Shown here: piece after piece, positions 53,255 through 63,961 of the stretch
Layout: every line of letters starts with the position of its first letter
Numbering within the stretch: position 1 is the first letter of the stretch
Assembly (NCBI RefSeq): GCF_014201355.1
Contig: NZ_JACHEG010000001.1
Coordinates: 744,001 to 808,000 of the forward strand
Direction: 5' to 3'
DNA length: 64,000 bases
Origin: Aliirhizobium wenxiniae
GTDB taxonomy: Bacteria > Pseudomonadota > Alphaproteobacteria > Rhizobiales > Rhizobiaceae
The notes under the pieces: model-generated
What the model saw: only the letters and a program-made list of their open reading frames with translations
What the model was told of the DNA's origin: nothing
Databases searched by the model: none
Position numbers and translations under genes: made by a program

Positions 53255-54376
53255 ATGACCACCCTCTTTGACCCGGTGAAATTTGGTGACATTGAACTGG
53301 CGAACAGGATCGTCATGGCGCCGCTAACGCGCAATCGCTCGCCCAAAGCTATTCCGAACGATCTCAACGCCGCATATTACGAACAGCGCGCCTCAGCCGG
53401 ACTTCTGATAACCGAAGGTACGCCCGTGACTCAGCAGGGTCAGGGCTATGCAGATGTGCCAGGCCTCTACCTCCCTGAGGCCATTGCAGGTTGGAAAAAG
53501 GTAACTGACGCCGTTCACAAGAAGGGCGGAAAGATCGTCACCCAGATCTGGCATGTCGGCCGCGTATCGCACGTTTCGCTGCAGCCGAATGGCACAGCAC
53601 CCGTCGCCCCTTCGGCAATCCCGGCTGGCGGCAAGACGTACATCATCGATGAAAATGGAAATGGCGCCTTCGCCGAGACCTCTGCTCCGCGCGCATTGGA
53701 GATCGCCGAAATTTCTGGAATTGTCGCCGATTATGCAAAGGGTGCGCGCGCCGCAATCGATGCCGGCTTTGACGGCGTGGAAATCCATGGAGCAAACGGC
53801 TACCTTATCGACCAGTTCCTCAAGGACGGCGCGAACCAGCGTACGGACGAATACGGCGGTTCGATCGAAAATCGCGTTCGCTTCGCGCTCGAAGTTGTCG
53901 ATGCTGTGGCGAAGGAAATCGGTGCTGGTCGCGTCGGCATCCGCCTCTCGCCGGTGACGCCGGCCAATGGCATTACTGAAAGCCAGCCCCAGCCATTGTT
54001 CAACCACCTTGTGCACGAACTCGGCTCGCGCGGCCTTTCCTTCATTCACGTCATAGAAGGCGCAACGGGCGGAGATCGCGATTTCACCCAAGGCGGCAAG
54101 CCGTTCAATTATCACGAATTGAAGGATATCTACCGAAAGGCCGGCGGCTCAGGAGCATGGCTGGTCAATAATGGCTACGACAAGGCCGCAGCCGAGCAGG
54201 CCGTGGAAAGCGGGTATGCCGATGCAGTGGCTTTCGGCAAACTGTTCATCGCCAACCCGGATCTGGTAGAGCGCTTCCAAACGAACGCTGAGCTCAACGA
54301 GCTGGACAAGGCCACTCTCTACGGCGGTGGCGCAAAGGGCTATACCGATTATCCCAACCTCGATACGGCTGCCTGA
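53255..54376 (+). CDS. Old-yellow-enzyme-type alkene reductase (NemA-like)
   Basis: 373-aa FMN-dependent NAD(P)H oxidoreductase that reduces the C=C bond of electrophilic enones, N-ethylmaleimide and nitrate esters. TIM-barrel landmarks: KFGDIELANRIVMAPLTRNR at the start, the active-site GVEIHGANGYLIDQFL (His/Asn pair), RTDEYGGSIENRVRFALEVV and the closing YPNLDTAA. It lies just after the ArsR-type gene and is probably co-transcribed, a common pairing in which a thiol-based repressor controls detoxification. The ATG follows aaaaggac. Confidence 0.95.
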   Translation: MTTLFDPVKFGDIELANRIVMAPLTRNRSPKAIPNDLNAAYYEQRASAGLLITEGTPVTQQGQGYADVPGLYLPEAIAGWKKVTDAVHKKGGKIVTQIWHVGRVSHVSLQPNGTAPVAPSAIPAGGKTYIIDENGNGAFAETSAPRALEIAEISGIVADYAKGARAAIDAGFDGVEIHGANGYLIDQFLKDGANQRTDEYGGSIENRVRFALEVVDAVAKEIGAGRVGIRLSPVTPANGITESQPQPLFNHLVHELGSRGLSFIHVIEGATGGDRDFTQGGKPFNYHELKDIYRKAGGSGAWLVNNGYDKAAAEQAVESGYADAVAFGKLFIANPDLVERFQTNAELNELDKATLYGGGAKGYTDYPNLDTAA

Positions 54377-54460
54377 AAGTAATCAACGAAACCGGGGGCC
54401 GCTTAACGCGGCCCTTTTGCTGTCATGGGCGAACTCGAGTTCGCGACGATCACACGTGAG

Positions 54461-54727
54461 CTAGCGCGCACCTGCCTGCTCGCCGTCACCATCCTGAACC
54501 TCAGCCTCAGGGCGATCGCCTCCGTCGCTGTGTTCACTGTGCCAGACACCCTTGTCGTCCTGCCAGCTGATCTCTTCCGGTTCGCCGCCAACCTGCTGTT
54601 CCGCCGCCACGATGCGCGCAGCCTGCATTGCATCTGAGCGGCTTGGAAAAGTCTCGGAGAAAACATCGCCGAGACGATAGGCCCAACCGCCGTCATGCGG
54701 CACGATCTTGTAAACGACCTTGGTCAT
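54461..54727 (-). CDS. DUF2188 family small protein
   Basis: 88-aa protein of the DUF2188 family: VYKIVPHDGGWAYRLGDVFS at the start and ETFPSRSDAMQAARIVAAEQ in the middle, with an acidic, Gly/Asp-rich tail. Function unknown; such proteins are common in rhizobia and often stress-associated. A purine-rich site (aaggagga) precedes the ATG. It is convergent with the old-yellow-enzyme gene. Confidence 0.85.
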   Translation of the reverse strand: MTKVVYKIVPHDGGWAYRLGDVFSETFPSRSDAMQAARIVAAEQQVGGEPEEISWQDDKGVWHSEHSDGGDRPEAEVQDGDGEQAGAR

Positions 54728-54946
54728 AAATCCTCCTTAACGCGTGGCCGCATCACAACACATCGGACATCTGTCCGCCTGCGGCACCGTGGTGAAGATG
54801 CAAAAGACCGTAACAGAGTTCCAGGCCACCAAAGAAATAATGGCATTATCGTCCAAATAGCGCAAATGCTCGCCCTCTTATCAAAGGGTGCTTGATGCGC
54901 TGCACTGCAGCGTTAGATGATCGGTACGAACAGGAGCGCATTCAAG

Positions 54947-56086
54947 ATGACGGCAATTTTGAAACAGGAGAGCTTTCTTCTTATCGCATTCGGATTTGCG
55001 ATCCTCTCCTACCTGTTCGAACACACACTGCTGGAGCAAGGGCAATTCGTGTCGATGATCGCGGCCTGCGCGCTTATCGTCGTGATTGTCATGGCCTCCA
55101 CCCGTGTGGCCCACCATGCTGAGGTCCTGGCACATAAGGTCGGTGACCCTTACGGCACGATGATCCTCACCCTTTCCGCAGTCGCAGTGGAAGTGCTGAT
55201 TCTTGCGATCATGATGGGAAGCAGCAGCTCGCCGACCTTGGTGCGTGATACGATCTATTCGGCAGTCATGCTCGATATCAACGGCATCCTCGGGCTCGCG
55301 GCTCTGCTCGGCGGCTTGAGGCACGGAGAGCAGCCCTATAACGACGATTCGAGCCGCACATACAGCGCCATGATCCTGACGGCGATGGGCATATCCATGA
55401 TCGTCCCGGAATTCATTCCGGAAGCCAAATGGCACTATTATTCCGCCTTCACCATCTTTGCGATGGTGGCCCTTTATGCGCTTTTCCTCAAGATGCAGGT
55501 CGGTACCCATAGCTATTTCTTCAGCTATAGCTATCGCAGCCAGGCTACGGCTGCAGCCGCTTCCGGTGTCGGCTCTGCTGCCGCGCCCACGCACACCCCG
55601 CCCAAGCCGGCCGAGGAGACCGAAGAACGGGAATCTGCCACAGTCTCCATCACCATCATCCTGGTCGGCGTCCTGATTATCGGCTTTCTCGCCGAATTCA
55701 TGTCCGCCTTCTTGAATGAAGGGCTTGAGGGAACAGGTGCCCCACCTGCCCTGATGGCTGTTGTCGTCGCGTCGATTTCGGCGGCCCCCGAAATTCTGAC
55801 CGCACTGCGCGCGGCGCTCAAGAACCGCATGCAATCGGTCGTCAACATCGCCATGGGCGCATCTCTTTCCACCGTCATCCTAACCGTACCGGTCATGGAA
55901 GCCATTGCGCTTTACACCGGTCAGCCCTTCCTCATGGCGATGACACCGGTCCAGACGGTCATGGTGGCAATCACTCTCATCGTTGCGGCGATCAACCTCA
56001 ATGACGGGCAGACGAACGCGATCGAAGGCATGACGCATTTTGTGCTCTTCGCCACGTTCGTCATGCTGACCTTCCTGGGCTTATGA
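54947..56086 (+). CDS. Calcium/cation:proton antiporter, ChaA family
   Basis: About 379 aa (389 if ATG 54917 is used) with eleven hydrophobic segments in two homologous halves. Each half has the CaCA acidic motif: SAVAVEVLILAIMMGSS in the first and ASISAAPEILTALRAALKNR in the second, separated by a hydrophilic loop rich in Ala/Pro. It would exchange cytosolic Ca2+, Na+ or K+ for protons in the inner membrane. The upstream gene is divergent. Confidence 0.87.
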   Translation: MTAILKQESFLLIAFGFAILSYLFEHTLLEQGQFVSMIAACALIVVIVMASTRVAHHAEVLAHKVGDPYGTMILTLSAVAVEVLILAIMMGSSSSPTLVRDTIYSAVMLDINGILGLAALLGGLRHGEQPYNDDSSRTYSAMILTAMGISMIVPEFIPEAKWHYYSAFTIFAMVALYALFLKMQVGTHSYFFSYSYRSQATAAAASGVGSAAAPTHTPPKPAEETEERESATVSITIILVGVLIIGFLAEFMSAFLNEGLEGTGAPPALMAVVVASISAAPEILTALRAALKNRMQSVVNIAMGASLSTVILTVPVMEAIALYTGQPFLMAMTPVQTVMVAITLIVAAINLNDGQTNAIEGMTHFVLFATFVMLTFLGL

Positions 56087-56252
56087 CGAAAAGAACAGCA
56101 GCATCAACCGCCTGGAAAGGTTTCCGGATTCAATCTATCAATGAGTTGCGCTTGCCGCCGGCGTCATAAACTAAACTTGATCGACACGTGTTCGACCCTT
56201 TCGGTGCAAGCCCCTATCTCCATCCAAAGAGTTCATTTCAAAGGGAGATAGA

Positions 56253-57479
56253 ATGAAACGCCTCACCCTCATGCTGGCCTGCACGGCTATTGCATCCGCA
56301 TTCATCTCCACTCCAACTCTTGCCCAGACCACCGGCCAGCCCGCAGAAACGGGCCGCGCAAACGCCCCGGACCAAAAGCCATCCTTCGAAAATCAGACGC
56401 GCGCACCGCAACCGGCAACATTGCCGAAGATTAGCACCGAAGTTTTTGCGGATGATCTACCGCATCTGTGGGCGATGGAGTTCCTGCCCGATGGGCGCAT
56501 GCTGGTCACTGCCAAACAGGGCGCCATGCATATCATCTCTAAGGAAGGCGACGCCGGCCCGGCAATCGCCGGCGTACCCGAAGTGGCGTTCGGAGGTCAG
56601 GGCGGACTGCTCGATGTCGCACTCGCACCGGATCATGCAACGTCAGGCATGATCTTCTTTTCCTTCTCGGAACCACGCGAGGATGGAAACGGCACATCTG
56701 TCGCCTCGGCGAAACTGGTGGTCGACGATAATGGCGGCGGCAAGCTCGAAGACGTGAGTGTCATCTTCCGTCAGACACCGAGTTACGACGGCCGCTCGCA
56801 TTTCGGTTCGCGCCTCACTTTCGGCCCGAACAACGAGCTTTACGTAACGGTTGGGGAACGCTCAGACCGCCAGCCGCGCGTGCAAGCCCAGGAGCTCGGC
56901 AGCGGGCTTGGAAAGGTCTTCCGGATTGACGCGAGCGGCAAGGCCCTTCCCGACAATCCCTTCGTCAATACGGATGGCGCCCAGCCGGAAATCTGGAGTC
57001 TCGGCCATCGCAACATGCAGTCCGCTGCTCTGGACGCTCAGGGACGCCTCTGGACCGTCGAACACGGCCCACGTGGCGGCGACGAACTGAACAGGCCGGA
57101 GGCCGGCAAGAACTATGGCTGGCCGGAGGTCACCTACGGCGTTGAATATAACGGAAACGCGGTTGGCAGCGGCATTACGGAAAAAGCAGAAACCGAACAA
57201 CCGGTTTACTACTGGGACCCGGTAATCGGCCCCTCGGGCATGGCCTTTTATGACGGCGACGCCATTCCCGAATGGAAAAATGCCTTCCTGGTTGGGGGGC
57301 TCGTCAGCCAGGGCGTCGTCGTTCTGCACATGAATGATGACAAGGTAGCTTATGAAGAACGGGTACCGCTCAACGCCCGCATCCGCGACGTAAAGGTGGG
57401 GCCGGACGGGGCAGTTTATGCCGTTACCGAACAACGGGGCGGTGGAAAATCCACGATCGTCAAGCTCACAAAGGCCTAG
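56253..57479 (+). CDS. Periplasmic PQQ-type aldose sugar dehydrogenase (YliI-like)
   Basis: 408 aa with a signal peptide (MKRLTLMLACTAIASAFIS, cleavage near TLAQ). A six-bladed beta-propeller follows; signature segments are LWAMEFLPDGRMLVT, GGQGGLLDVALAPD, SHFGSRLTFGPNN and TVEHGPRGGDELN, which line the PQQ and calcium site in soluble glucose/aldose dehydrogenases. It would oxidise sugars in the periplasm. The ATG follows gggagata. It stands alone; no PQQ synthesis genes are in the window. Confidence 0.9.
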   Translation: MKRLTLMLACTAIASAFISTPTLAQTTGQPAETGRANAPDQKPSFENQTRAPQPATLPKISTEVFADDLPHLWAMEFLPDGRMLVTAKQGAMHIISKEGDAGPAIAGVPEVAFGGQGGLLDVALAPDHATSGMIFFSFSEPREDGNGTSVASAKLVVDDNGGGKLEDVSVIFRQTPSYDGRSHFGSRLTFGPNNELYVTVGERSDRQPRVQAQELGSGLGKVFRIDASGKALPDNPFVNTDGAQPEIWSLGHRNMQSAALDAQGRLWTVEHGPRGGDELNRPEAGKNYGWPEVTYGVEYNGNAVGSGITEKAETEQPVYYWDPVIGPSGMAFYDGDAIPEWKNAFLVGGLVSQGVVVLHMNDDKVAYEERVPLNARIRDVKVGPDGAVYAVTEQRGGGKSTIVKLTKA

Positions 57480-57556
57480 CATTGCCTCGACATCGGGCGA
57501 GATCAGGCCGTCCGATGTCGACATGATCATCATCATACGGCAGCCGGCGATAAACA

Positions 57557-57571
57557 TGATAAAAATCATCA
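57557..57571. promoter_or_regulatory. Candidate RirA iron-responsive (IRO) box
   Basis: TGA-N9-TCA, the IRO-box form bound by the rhizobial iron regulator RirA, in an AT-rich stretch about 75 bases before the FecI-like gene. The consensus is short, so chance matches are common; the iron-uptake setting supports it. Confidence 0.4.
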
Positions 57572-57644
57572 TATTTATTGCAATAGGTTTTCCCGTCATC
57601 TAAGAGGCAGTGCTAACCCTTCGGCTTTCGTATCCGAGTTTCTC

Positions 57645-58205
57645 ATGACAGCGCATTTTCGCGCCCCCTCTGCTAGCGAACATGCCTCTTCGGCCGGTGA
57701 AAACCCGCTGCTGGATCGGGCCATTCTTGCCTATTACGACGAGCTTTGCGGAAGCGTGCGACGGCGAGGCCATAATCCTGCAAATATACAGGAAATCGTC
57801 CACGACCTTTACATTCGCCTGCGCCAGAAGGACGGCGCGCTCGAGAACAAGGTGTCGCTGAAAGCCTTCCTGATACGCGCCTGCATCAATCTCGGCATCG
57901 ACCGTTTTCGCCGCGAACATTTTGAAGCCTGCCTGTTTTCCGGCAGCGAACAGGAGGCGCTACAGGTCAGCGCACCGGTCGCCTCTCCTGATCAGGCGCT
58001 GGACCTCGAACATCGTCTGGGCATATTGAAGGCGGCCATCATGGAAATGTCTTTGCAGCGTAGACGCGTCTTCATTGCCAGCCGTGTCGGCAAGCTCTCG
58101 GCCGACGAAATCTCTTGCCGCATGAAAATCAGCCGCAACATGGTCGACCGACACTTGCGAAAAGCCTATCTCCATTGCCTGGATCGATTGGAAGATACGC
58201 TCTAG
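57645..58205 (+). CDS. FecI-type ECF sigma factor
   Basis: 186 aa. Sigma region 2 (LAYYDELCGSVRRRGHNPAN to FLIRACINLGIDRFRREHF) and region 4 (MEMSLQRRRVFIASRVGKLS, ISRNMVDRHLRKAYLHCLD) are present. It is the first gene of a sigma, FecR-type anti-sigma, TonB-receptor set, so it would transcribe the receptor when the outer-membrane ligand signal reaches FecR. The anti-sigma start lies two bases after its stop. An iron box candidate is upstream. Confidence 0.9.
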   Translation: MTAHFRAPSASEHASSAGENPLLDRAILAYYDELCGSVRRRGHNPANIQEIVHDLYIRLRQKDGALENKVSLKAFLIRACINLGIDRFRREHFEACLFSGSEQEALQVSAPVASPDQALDLEHRLGILKAAIMEMSLQRRRVFIASRVGKLSADEISCRMKISRNMVDRHLRKAYLHCLDRLEDTL

Positions 58206-58207
58206 GC

Positions 58208-59161
58208 ATGGCAGACACAAAGGCAAACGAGAAGAAACTTCGCGCACAGGCGGTCGACTGGATGTTGCGGCTTCAGGAATATCCGGACGATGCAGCGCTG
58301 CAGGAGCGATTTCAACATTGGCTGAATGAGGATCCAGCCAGAGGTGAGATTTTTGACCGCGCGCGCCGCGCCATGGGCGATGCCAGCCATCTTCTTAGCA
58401 ATGATCTGGATTTCACTCGAAACGCAGCCCACAAACCGCTGTTGCGCCCGCGCAATGTCGTGGCAGGTCTGCTTTTGGTTATAGGTGGATCTATAGCTTT
58501 CACCTTGGCTGATGGGCCAATGCGCTTGCGTGCAGATGTCATGACAGGCACGGGCCAGAAACAAATCGTAATGCTGGCAGACGGCTCCAAGGTCGAGATG
58601 AATGCTGAATCCGCCATAGCCATCCATCTCCTGCCAAACGAGCGCAGGATAGCCCTCTTGCGAGGCGAAGCCTTTTTCGAGGTCGCAGCAGATCAGACGC
58701 GCCCTTTCATCGTGGAAGCGGGCAAAGGCACGACAACCGCACTCGGCACTGCCTTCGATATCAACCTCACGAAGCTGGAAACCACAGTGGTCGTTACCGA
58801 GCACGCCGTGATGGTCGCCTCCGAAAACGGCGATCGGGCGCATCGACTCCACGAAGGTGAGCGGATTTCCTACGATCCCGATGGCCGTCTTCAAGTCGCA
58901 GAGGCGGCAGATATGGACACCGCGACCGCTTGGAGGCAGGGCCGGATTGTTTTTGACAACGCCCCGCTGTCTTTGGTGGTGGAGCAGATCGATCGCTACA
59001 TTCCAGGCAGGATCGTGATCGCGCAGTCCGATCTCGCCGACAGAAGGATTTCGGGAAGCCTGGATCTGGCGCATCCCGATACGGCCCTTGACGCCTTTGC
59101 AAACGCGATCAGCATTCGGATTACCCGGCTCGGTCCCTACCTCGCGATCCTGCGCCGTTAA
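58208..59161 (+). CDS. FecR-type membrane anti-sigma factor
   Basis: 317 aa. N-terminal cytoplasmic DUF4880 domain (AVDWMLRLQEYPDDAALQER) that binds the sigma factor, one membrane helix (near residues 89-106, VVAGLLLVIGGSIAFTLA), and a periplasmic FecR domain (GQKQIVMLADGSKVEMNAES, ERRIALLRGEAFFEVA). The C-terminus resembles the STN region. ATG 58208 begins MADTKANEKK; the frame opens earlier but inside the sigma gene. It senses the receptor's signalling domain and controls the sigma factor. Confidence 0.9.
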   Translation: MADTKANEKKLRAQAVDWMLRLQEYPDDAALQERFQHWLNEDPARGEIFDRARRAMGDASHLLSNDLDFTRNAAHKPLLRPRNVVAGLLLVIGGSIAFTLADGPMRLRADVMTGTGQKQIVMLADGSKVEMNAESAIAIHLLPNERRIALLRGEAFFEVAADQTRPFIVEAGKGTTTALGTAFDINLTKLETTVVVTEHAVMVASENGDRAHRLHEGERISYDPDGRLQVAEAADMDTATAWRQGRIVFDNAPLSLVVEQIDRYIPGRIVIAQSDLADRRISGSLDLAHPDTALDAFANAISIRITRLGPYLAILRR

Positions 59162-59245
59162 TTTTTTTCTCGGCCCTGTCCCAAAAACGCTTCCCCGCCC
59201 GTCAACCCGGCAGAAGTACATTTCAACGGACAGGTCCGGGGGACT

Positions 59246-61738
59246 ATGACACATTCGACGACACACAGCAGCATGCACAGACAGCGCCGGCTGCTTGCCG
59301 TACTTTTGAGCGGTGCCGCACTATTTTCGACGGTCGAGGCGACACGCGCCCAGCAAGCTGCGACCGTTTCAATTGATATTCCCGCAGGTTCATTGACCAG
59401 AGCACTCAATACTCTCGCGGCACAGGCGGGGCTGCAGATCGCTTTCGACGCTTCGGTAGCACAGGGCGTCTCGACATCGGGCATTTCTGGAAACTTGACC
59501 GTGGAGGCAGCGCTATCTCGTCTTCTGGTCGGCACCGGCATCTCATATCGTTACTCCGGCGCATCAATGGTGACCTTGAGCAAGGCAGGTGGAGCGGATG
59601 CGGCATCCGGCGAGCAGACAACTCTGGAGCCGATCGTTCTTACCGGCAGCCGCTATTATGGCGACGGGGATCCGAGCAAATCAGTGATCGACCAGGCATC
59701 GATGGCGCGAATACAGGCTGCCAGCATTCCCGAACTCATAAAACACACACCAGGCGTCTCCATGGGCGGCGGCGTGCGACTTCAGGGGCAGACCATCTCC
59801 ATCCGTGGCTTTTCCCGCCAGACCGATACACGCATCCTGCTCGACGGTGCTCCGAAGAATTTCGAAAAATACGATCAGGGAACGATCTTCGTCGAACCTG
59901 AACTGCTGAAGCGCGTAGAGATAGACAAGGGCGCCACATCTGTGCGTTACGGCAACGGCGGCTTCGGCGGCACTATCCGAATGGAAAGCAAGGATGCGGC
60001 CGACATGTTGAAGCCCGGCCAGACCTGGGGTTTCTACGGCAAGACCGCCTACCAGACGGCCAACAGGCAGTTCCTGGAAACCGGCGCACTCTACGGTCGC
60101 TCGGATTTCGGAACCCCGGTTACCTATGACGGCATCCTCTCTCTGACGTGGCGCAAGGGCGATGACATGCGGATCGGCGGGGGCGAGCGTTATCTGTTCT
60201 CCGATGAGAAGCTGGCCTCGGGCATGGGTAAATTCGGCGCGGAATTCGACGGCCACGAGATCAAGGCATCGCTGCTCTATGGTGAGAGCAACAATTGGGG
60301 ACCGGTCGCTGCGATCCGCGGACAACTCGAAGTCAACGCAAGCGACATCAAAAAATACGGTTATCAGGAAGCGGTCAGGCGCCGGTTGGCCTGGCGTGAA
60401 CTCAAGGATCTGACCACCACTTTCGACTATAAGTATACCGGTGCTAGCGAACTCTGGAATCCTCATTTCATGGCGAGCTACTCCTCAACGAGCCAGCACG
60501 CCACCCGTCCGGGCGATCAAAGCCCATCTGCTTCCGTTGGCGGACTGGAAAACGACGCAGCTTACTCCGACATTCATCTGGAACTGGAAAACACCTCGGA
60601 TCTCACTCTGGGCGGAATGCAGCACAGCATCAACTTTGGCCTGCAATACAACGCTCACAAGCGTGACATCTCCATGTTCGACATCGCCAACAGTACAAAG
60701 CCAGACTATAATTACGGGCATTACGCCCCCTATTTCATGCCTGAAGGCACGCAGGACACCGCTTCTGCTTTCATCCGCGATACCATCAACCTGACCGACA
60801 GCCTGACCCTGACACCGGGTTTGCGCTTCGACTGGGTGCGTTCGGAAGGCGTTCCCAACGCTGCTCCGCGTTACAACAATCCGACTGCCGGCCACGATTT
60901 TTCGGCAGTCGATCATCATGGCTTCACTCCGGCCGTAAGCCTGGCCTGGACTGCGACGCCGAATATACGCTTGTTCGCCGATTGGGCTTATGCCATGCGC
61001 GCGCCCAACATTGACGAACTATATTCCAACCAGAGCGCACTTAGCTCAGCACCGGCAACGAGCCGGGAACTGCAGGCTGAACGCAACAACACAATCAATC
61101 TTGGCGTCGATTTCAACTTTGATGACGTGATCACATCCGGAGATACGCTCTCTACCCGGGTCGCAGTCTTCAACAACCACGTGACCAATCCGATAGCGCG
61201 GCGTTTCGGCAGCCGAAATCTGTCAGGCATGGGTGCCGATGGAGTGGACTGGTACTGGAACGTGCCCGCCTACTACACGACCGGCCTTGAGATCCAGGCA
61301 CACTATGACACCGACTGGATGTTTGCGGATCTCGGTTTCTCGATGATGACAGGTACTCGGCATGGCGCCGTCAACGACATTCGCGGACCAAGGACCTATG
61401 TCAACGATCTGGCCCCCACCACGGCCGATCTTACACTCGGCATTAAAATGCCCGATCACGACCTGTCCTTCGGCTGGACCGGCACCTTTGTGAAGGCGCA
61501 GGACAAAACACCTATCCGGCAATACATGGGTTCCACTTACGCCCGGCCCGAAAGCCCCGGCTATGCAGTGCATGGCATCTTCCTTGACTGGACGCCGAAG
61601 CAAGGTTTCATGAAAGATACCGAGCTGCACGCAGCGATCGAGAATATCTTTGACAAGGAATACGAGCCTTATCTAAACGATGGCATTACCGCCATGCCTG
61701 GCCGCAACTTCAAGATTTCGCTCAGCCGTCGCTTCTGA
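59246..61738 (+). CDS. TonB-dependent receptor with signalling (STN) domain
   Basis: 830-aa outer-membrane receptor. Signal peptide to about residue 35, then the STN/secretin domain (IDIPAGSLTRALNTLAAQAG, about 47-98) that talks to FecR, a plug (LEPIVLTGSRYYGDGDPSKS to GFGGTIRM) and a 22-strand barrel ending in the terminal aromatic ISLSRRF. The ligand is probably a ferric siderophore or heme; the plug region resembles heme/hemoglobin-type receptors, but this is uncertain. ATG 59246 follows ccgggggact; ATG 59273 is an alternative. A terminator shared with the aminotransferase follows. Confidence 0.93.
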   Translation: MTHSTTHSSMHRQRRLLAVLLSGAALFSTVEATRAQQAATVSIDIPAGSLTRALNTLAAQAGLQIAFDASVAQGVSTSGISGNLTVEAALSRLLVGTGISYRYSGASMVTLSKAGGADAASGEQTTLEPIVLTGSRYYGDGDPSKSVIDQASMARIQAASIPELIKHTPGVSMGGGVRLQGQTISIRGFSRQTDTRILLDGAPKNFEKYDQGTIFVEPELLKRVEIDKGATSVRYGNGGFGGTIRMESKDAADMLKPGQTWGFYGKTAYQTANRQFLETGALYGRSDFGTPVTYDGILSLTWRKGDDMRIGGGERYLFSDEKLASGMGKFGAEFDGHEIKASLLYGESNNWGPVAAIRGQLEVNASDIKKYGYQEAVRRRLAWRELKDLTTTFDYKYTGASELWNPHFMASYSSTSQHATRPGDQSPSASVGGLENDAAYSDIHLELENTSDLTLGGMQHSINFGLQYNAHKRDISMFDIANSTKPDYNYGHYAPYFMPEGTQDTASAFIRDTINLTDSLTLTPGLRFDWVRSEGVPNAAPRYNNPTAGHDFSAVDHHGFTPAVSLAWTATPNIRLFADWAYAMRAPNIDELYSNQSALSSAPATSRELQAERNNTINLGVDFNFDDVITSGDTLSTRVAVFNNHVTNPIARRFGSRNLSGMGADGVDWYWNVPAYYTTGLEIQAHYDTDWMFADLGFSMMTGTRHGAVNDIRGPRTYVNDLAPTTADLTLGIKMPDHDLSFGWTGTFVKAQDKTPIRQYMGSTYARPESPGYAVHGIFLDWTPKQGFMKDTELHAAIENIFDKEYEPYLNDGITAMPGRNFKISLSRRF

Positions 61739-61760
61739 AGCCGCCGCAGATCGCAAACAC

Positions 61761-61795
61761 AAAAAAGCCCGCCGTTTCCAGCGGGCTTTTTCGTA
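61761..61795. terminator. Bidirectional terminator between the TonB receptor and aspartate aminotransferase genes
   Basis: Stem AAAAGCCCGC / GCGGGCTTTT with an 8-base loop, flanked by A and T runs, so it can end transcription from both sides. Confidence 0.88.
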
Positions 61796-61810
61796 AAAGG
61801 TAGGCAGCGA

Positions 61811-63139
<1,329 letters not shown>

Positions 63140-63282
63140 TCACTCGTATGGCAGGCGGGATAGTTAACGGAGGCCGACATCAGCTCGCCATATCGGCAGC
63201 ACCGCCAAGCGTCTTCTCAAGGGCAAGCTCCGCAAAATCAGAAATACGGCTAAATTGCGATCCCAAAACAGGTCAACAAACT

Positions 63283-63313
63283 CCGCTTACCTGCCCAAGT
63301 TGCAGGTAAGCGG
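63283..63313. repeat. Perfect 12-bp hairpin with 7-base loop
   Basis: CCGCTTACCTGC / GCAGGTAAGCGG. The length and perfection are striking in a non-coding area. No T-run follows on the plus strand; on the minus strand only AGTTTGTT follows, so it is not a clear terminator. It could be a structured RNA or a protein-binding site. Confidence 0.55.
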
Positions 63314-63319
63314 ATGAAT

Positions 63320-63339
63320 GGACGGCAATCCGGCCGTCC
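63320..63339. repeat. Perfect 7-bp hairpin next to the 12-bp hairpin
   Basis: GGACGGC / GCCGTCC with a 6-base loop, beginning six bases after the larger hairpin. Together they look like the core of a structured RNA or a paired terminator. Confidence 0.45.
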
Positions 63340-63678
63340 GTGCCAAATCCGTACATTATTCAATACAATCAATGATAGCTGATTGGATTTTATAGCGCCA
63401 AAGCTGTCTCGGAGGCAAAAACGCCTACGTTCCAACGGTTTCAGGAGGTTTGCCTTTTCAATCTCGCGGCACAGTTTCGCAAAACTTTTTCTTGCCAATT
63501 CCCTATAAACACAGCAATCTGCCGCGGTTCGGGCAATTTACGAGCATGGGAAGACCTATAATAATGCGATCCGAAGGCGCCAAAACTTCGGGCGGTAGAC
63601 TGGGGGCAATTTGAAAAAATCTATTCCTGCCATTCGCCGCGGTAACACAGGGACCCTTTCTTAAAACTGCCTGCCGCC

Positions 63679-63690
63679 GCCCCTAGGGGC
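63679..63690. promoter_or_regulatory. GCCCCTAGGGGC palindrome upstream of cspA
   Basis: Perfect 12-bp palindrome about 55 bases before the cold-shock ATG, probably in the 5' leader. It may be an operator or part of a leader fold; I cannot tell which. Confidence 0.35.
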
Positions 63691-63745
63691 AATAGTGTTG
63701 TGCTGTCCGCCGCTGAACACGGACAGAAAGAAAAGGACCTGCTGC

Positions 63746-63961
63746 ATGGCCGAAACTGGCACTGTAAAATTCTTCAATACCGATAAGGGCTTCGGCTTCA
63801 TCAAGCCAGACAATGGCGGCGCCGATATCTTTGTCCACATCTCGGCCGTCCAGGCGTCTGGCCTGTCCGGTCTTTCAGAAAACCAGAAAGTAAGCTTCGA
63901 CACGGAGCCGGATCGCCGCGGAAAAGGCCCTAAGGCCGTTAACCTGCAGATCGATGGCTAA
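63746..63961 (+). CDS. Cold-shock protein CspA-like
   Basis: 71-aa single cold-shock domain, an RNA/ssDNA chaperone. It shows GTVKFFN at the start, RNP1 KGFGFI and RNP2 DIFVHIS with their aromatic residues, and the usual end PKAVNLQIDG. ATG 63746 is chosen from the family N-terminus (MAETGTVKFFN) and aaagga upstream; a longer frame from 63695 is rejected. It is preceded by a long leader, as often in csp genes. Confidence 0.93.
   Translation: MAETGTVKFFNTDKGFGFIKPDNGGADIFVHISAVQASGLSGLSENQKVSFDTEPDRRGKGPKAVNLQIDG

Noticed and set aside
54881..55834. 317-residue open frame on the minus strand
   Set aside because: Antisense to the cation antiporter; Asp/Gly/His-rich shadow composition.
63250..63498. 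82-residue open frame on the minus strand
   Set aside because: Runs across both perfect hairpins and has no ribosome-binding site or recognisable family.
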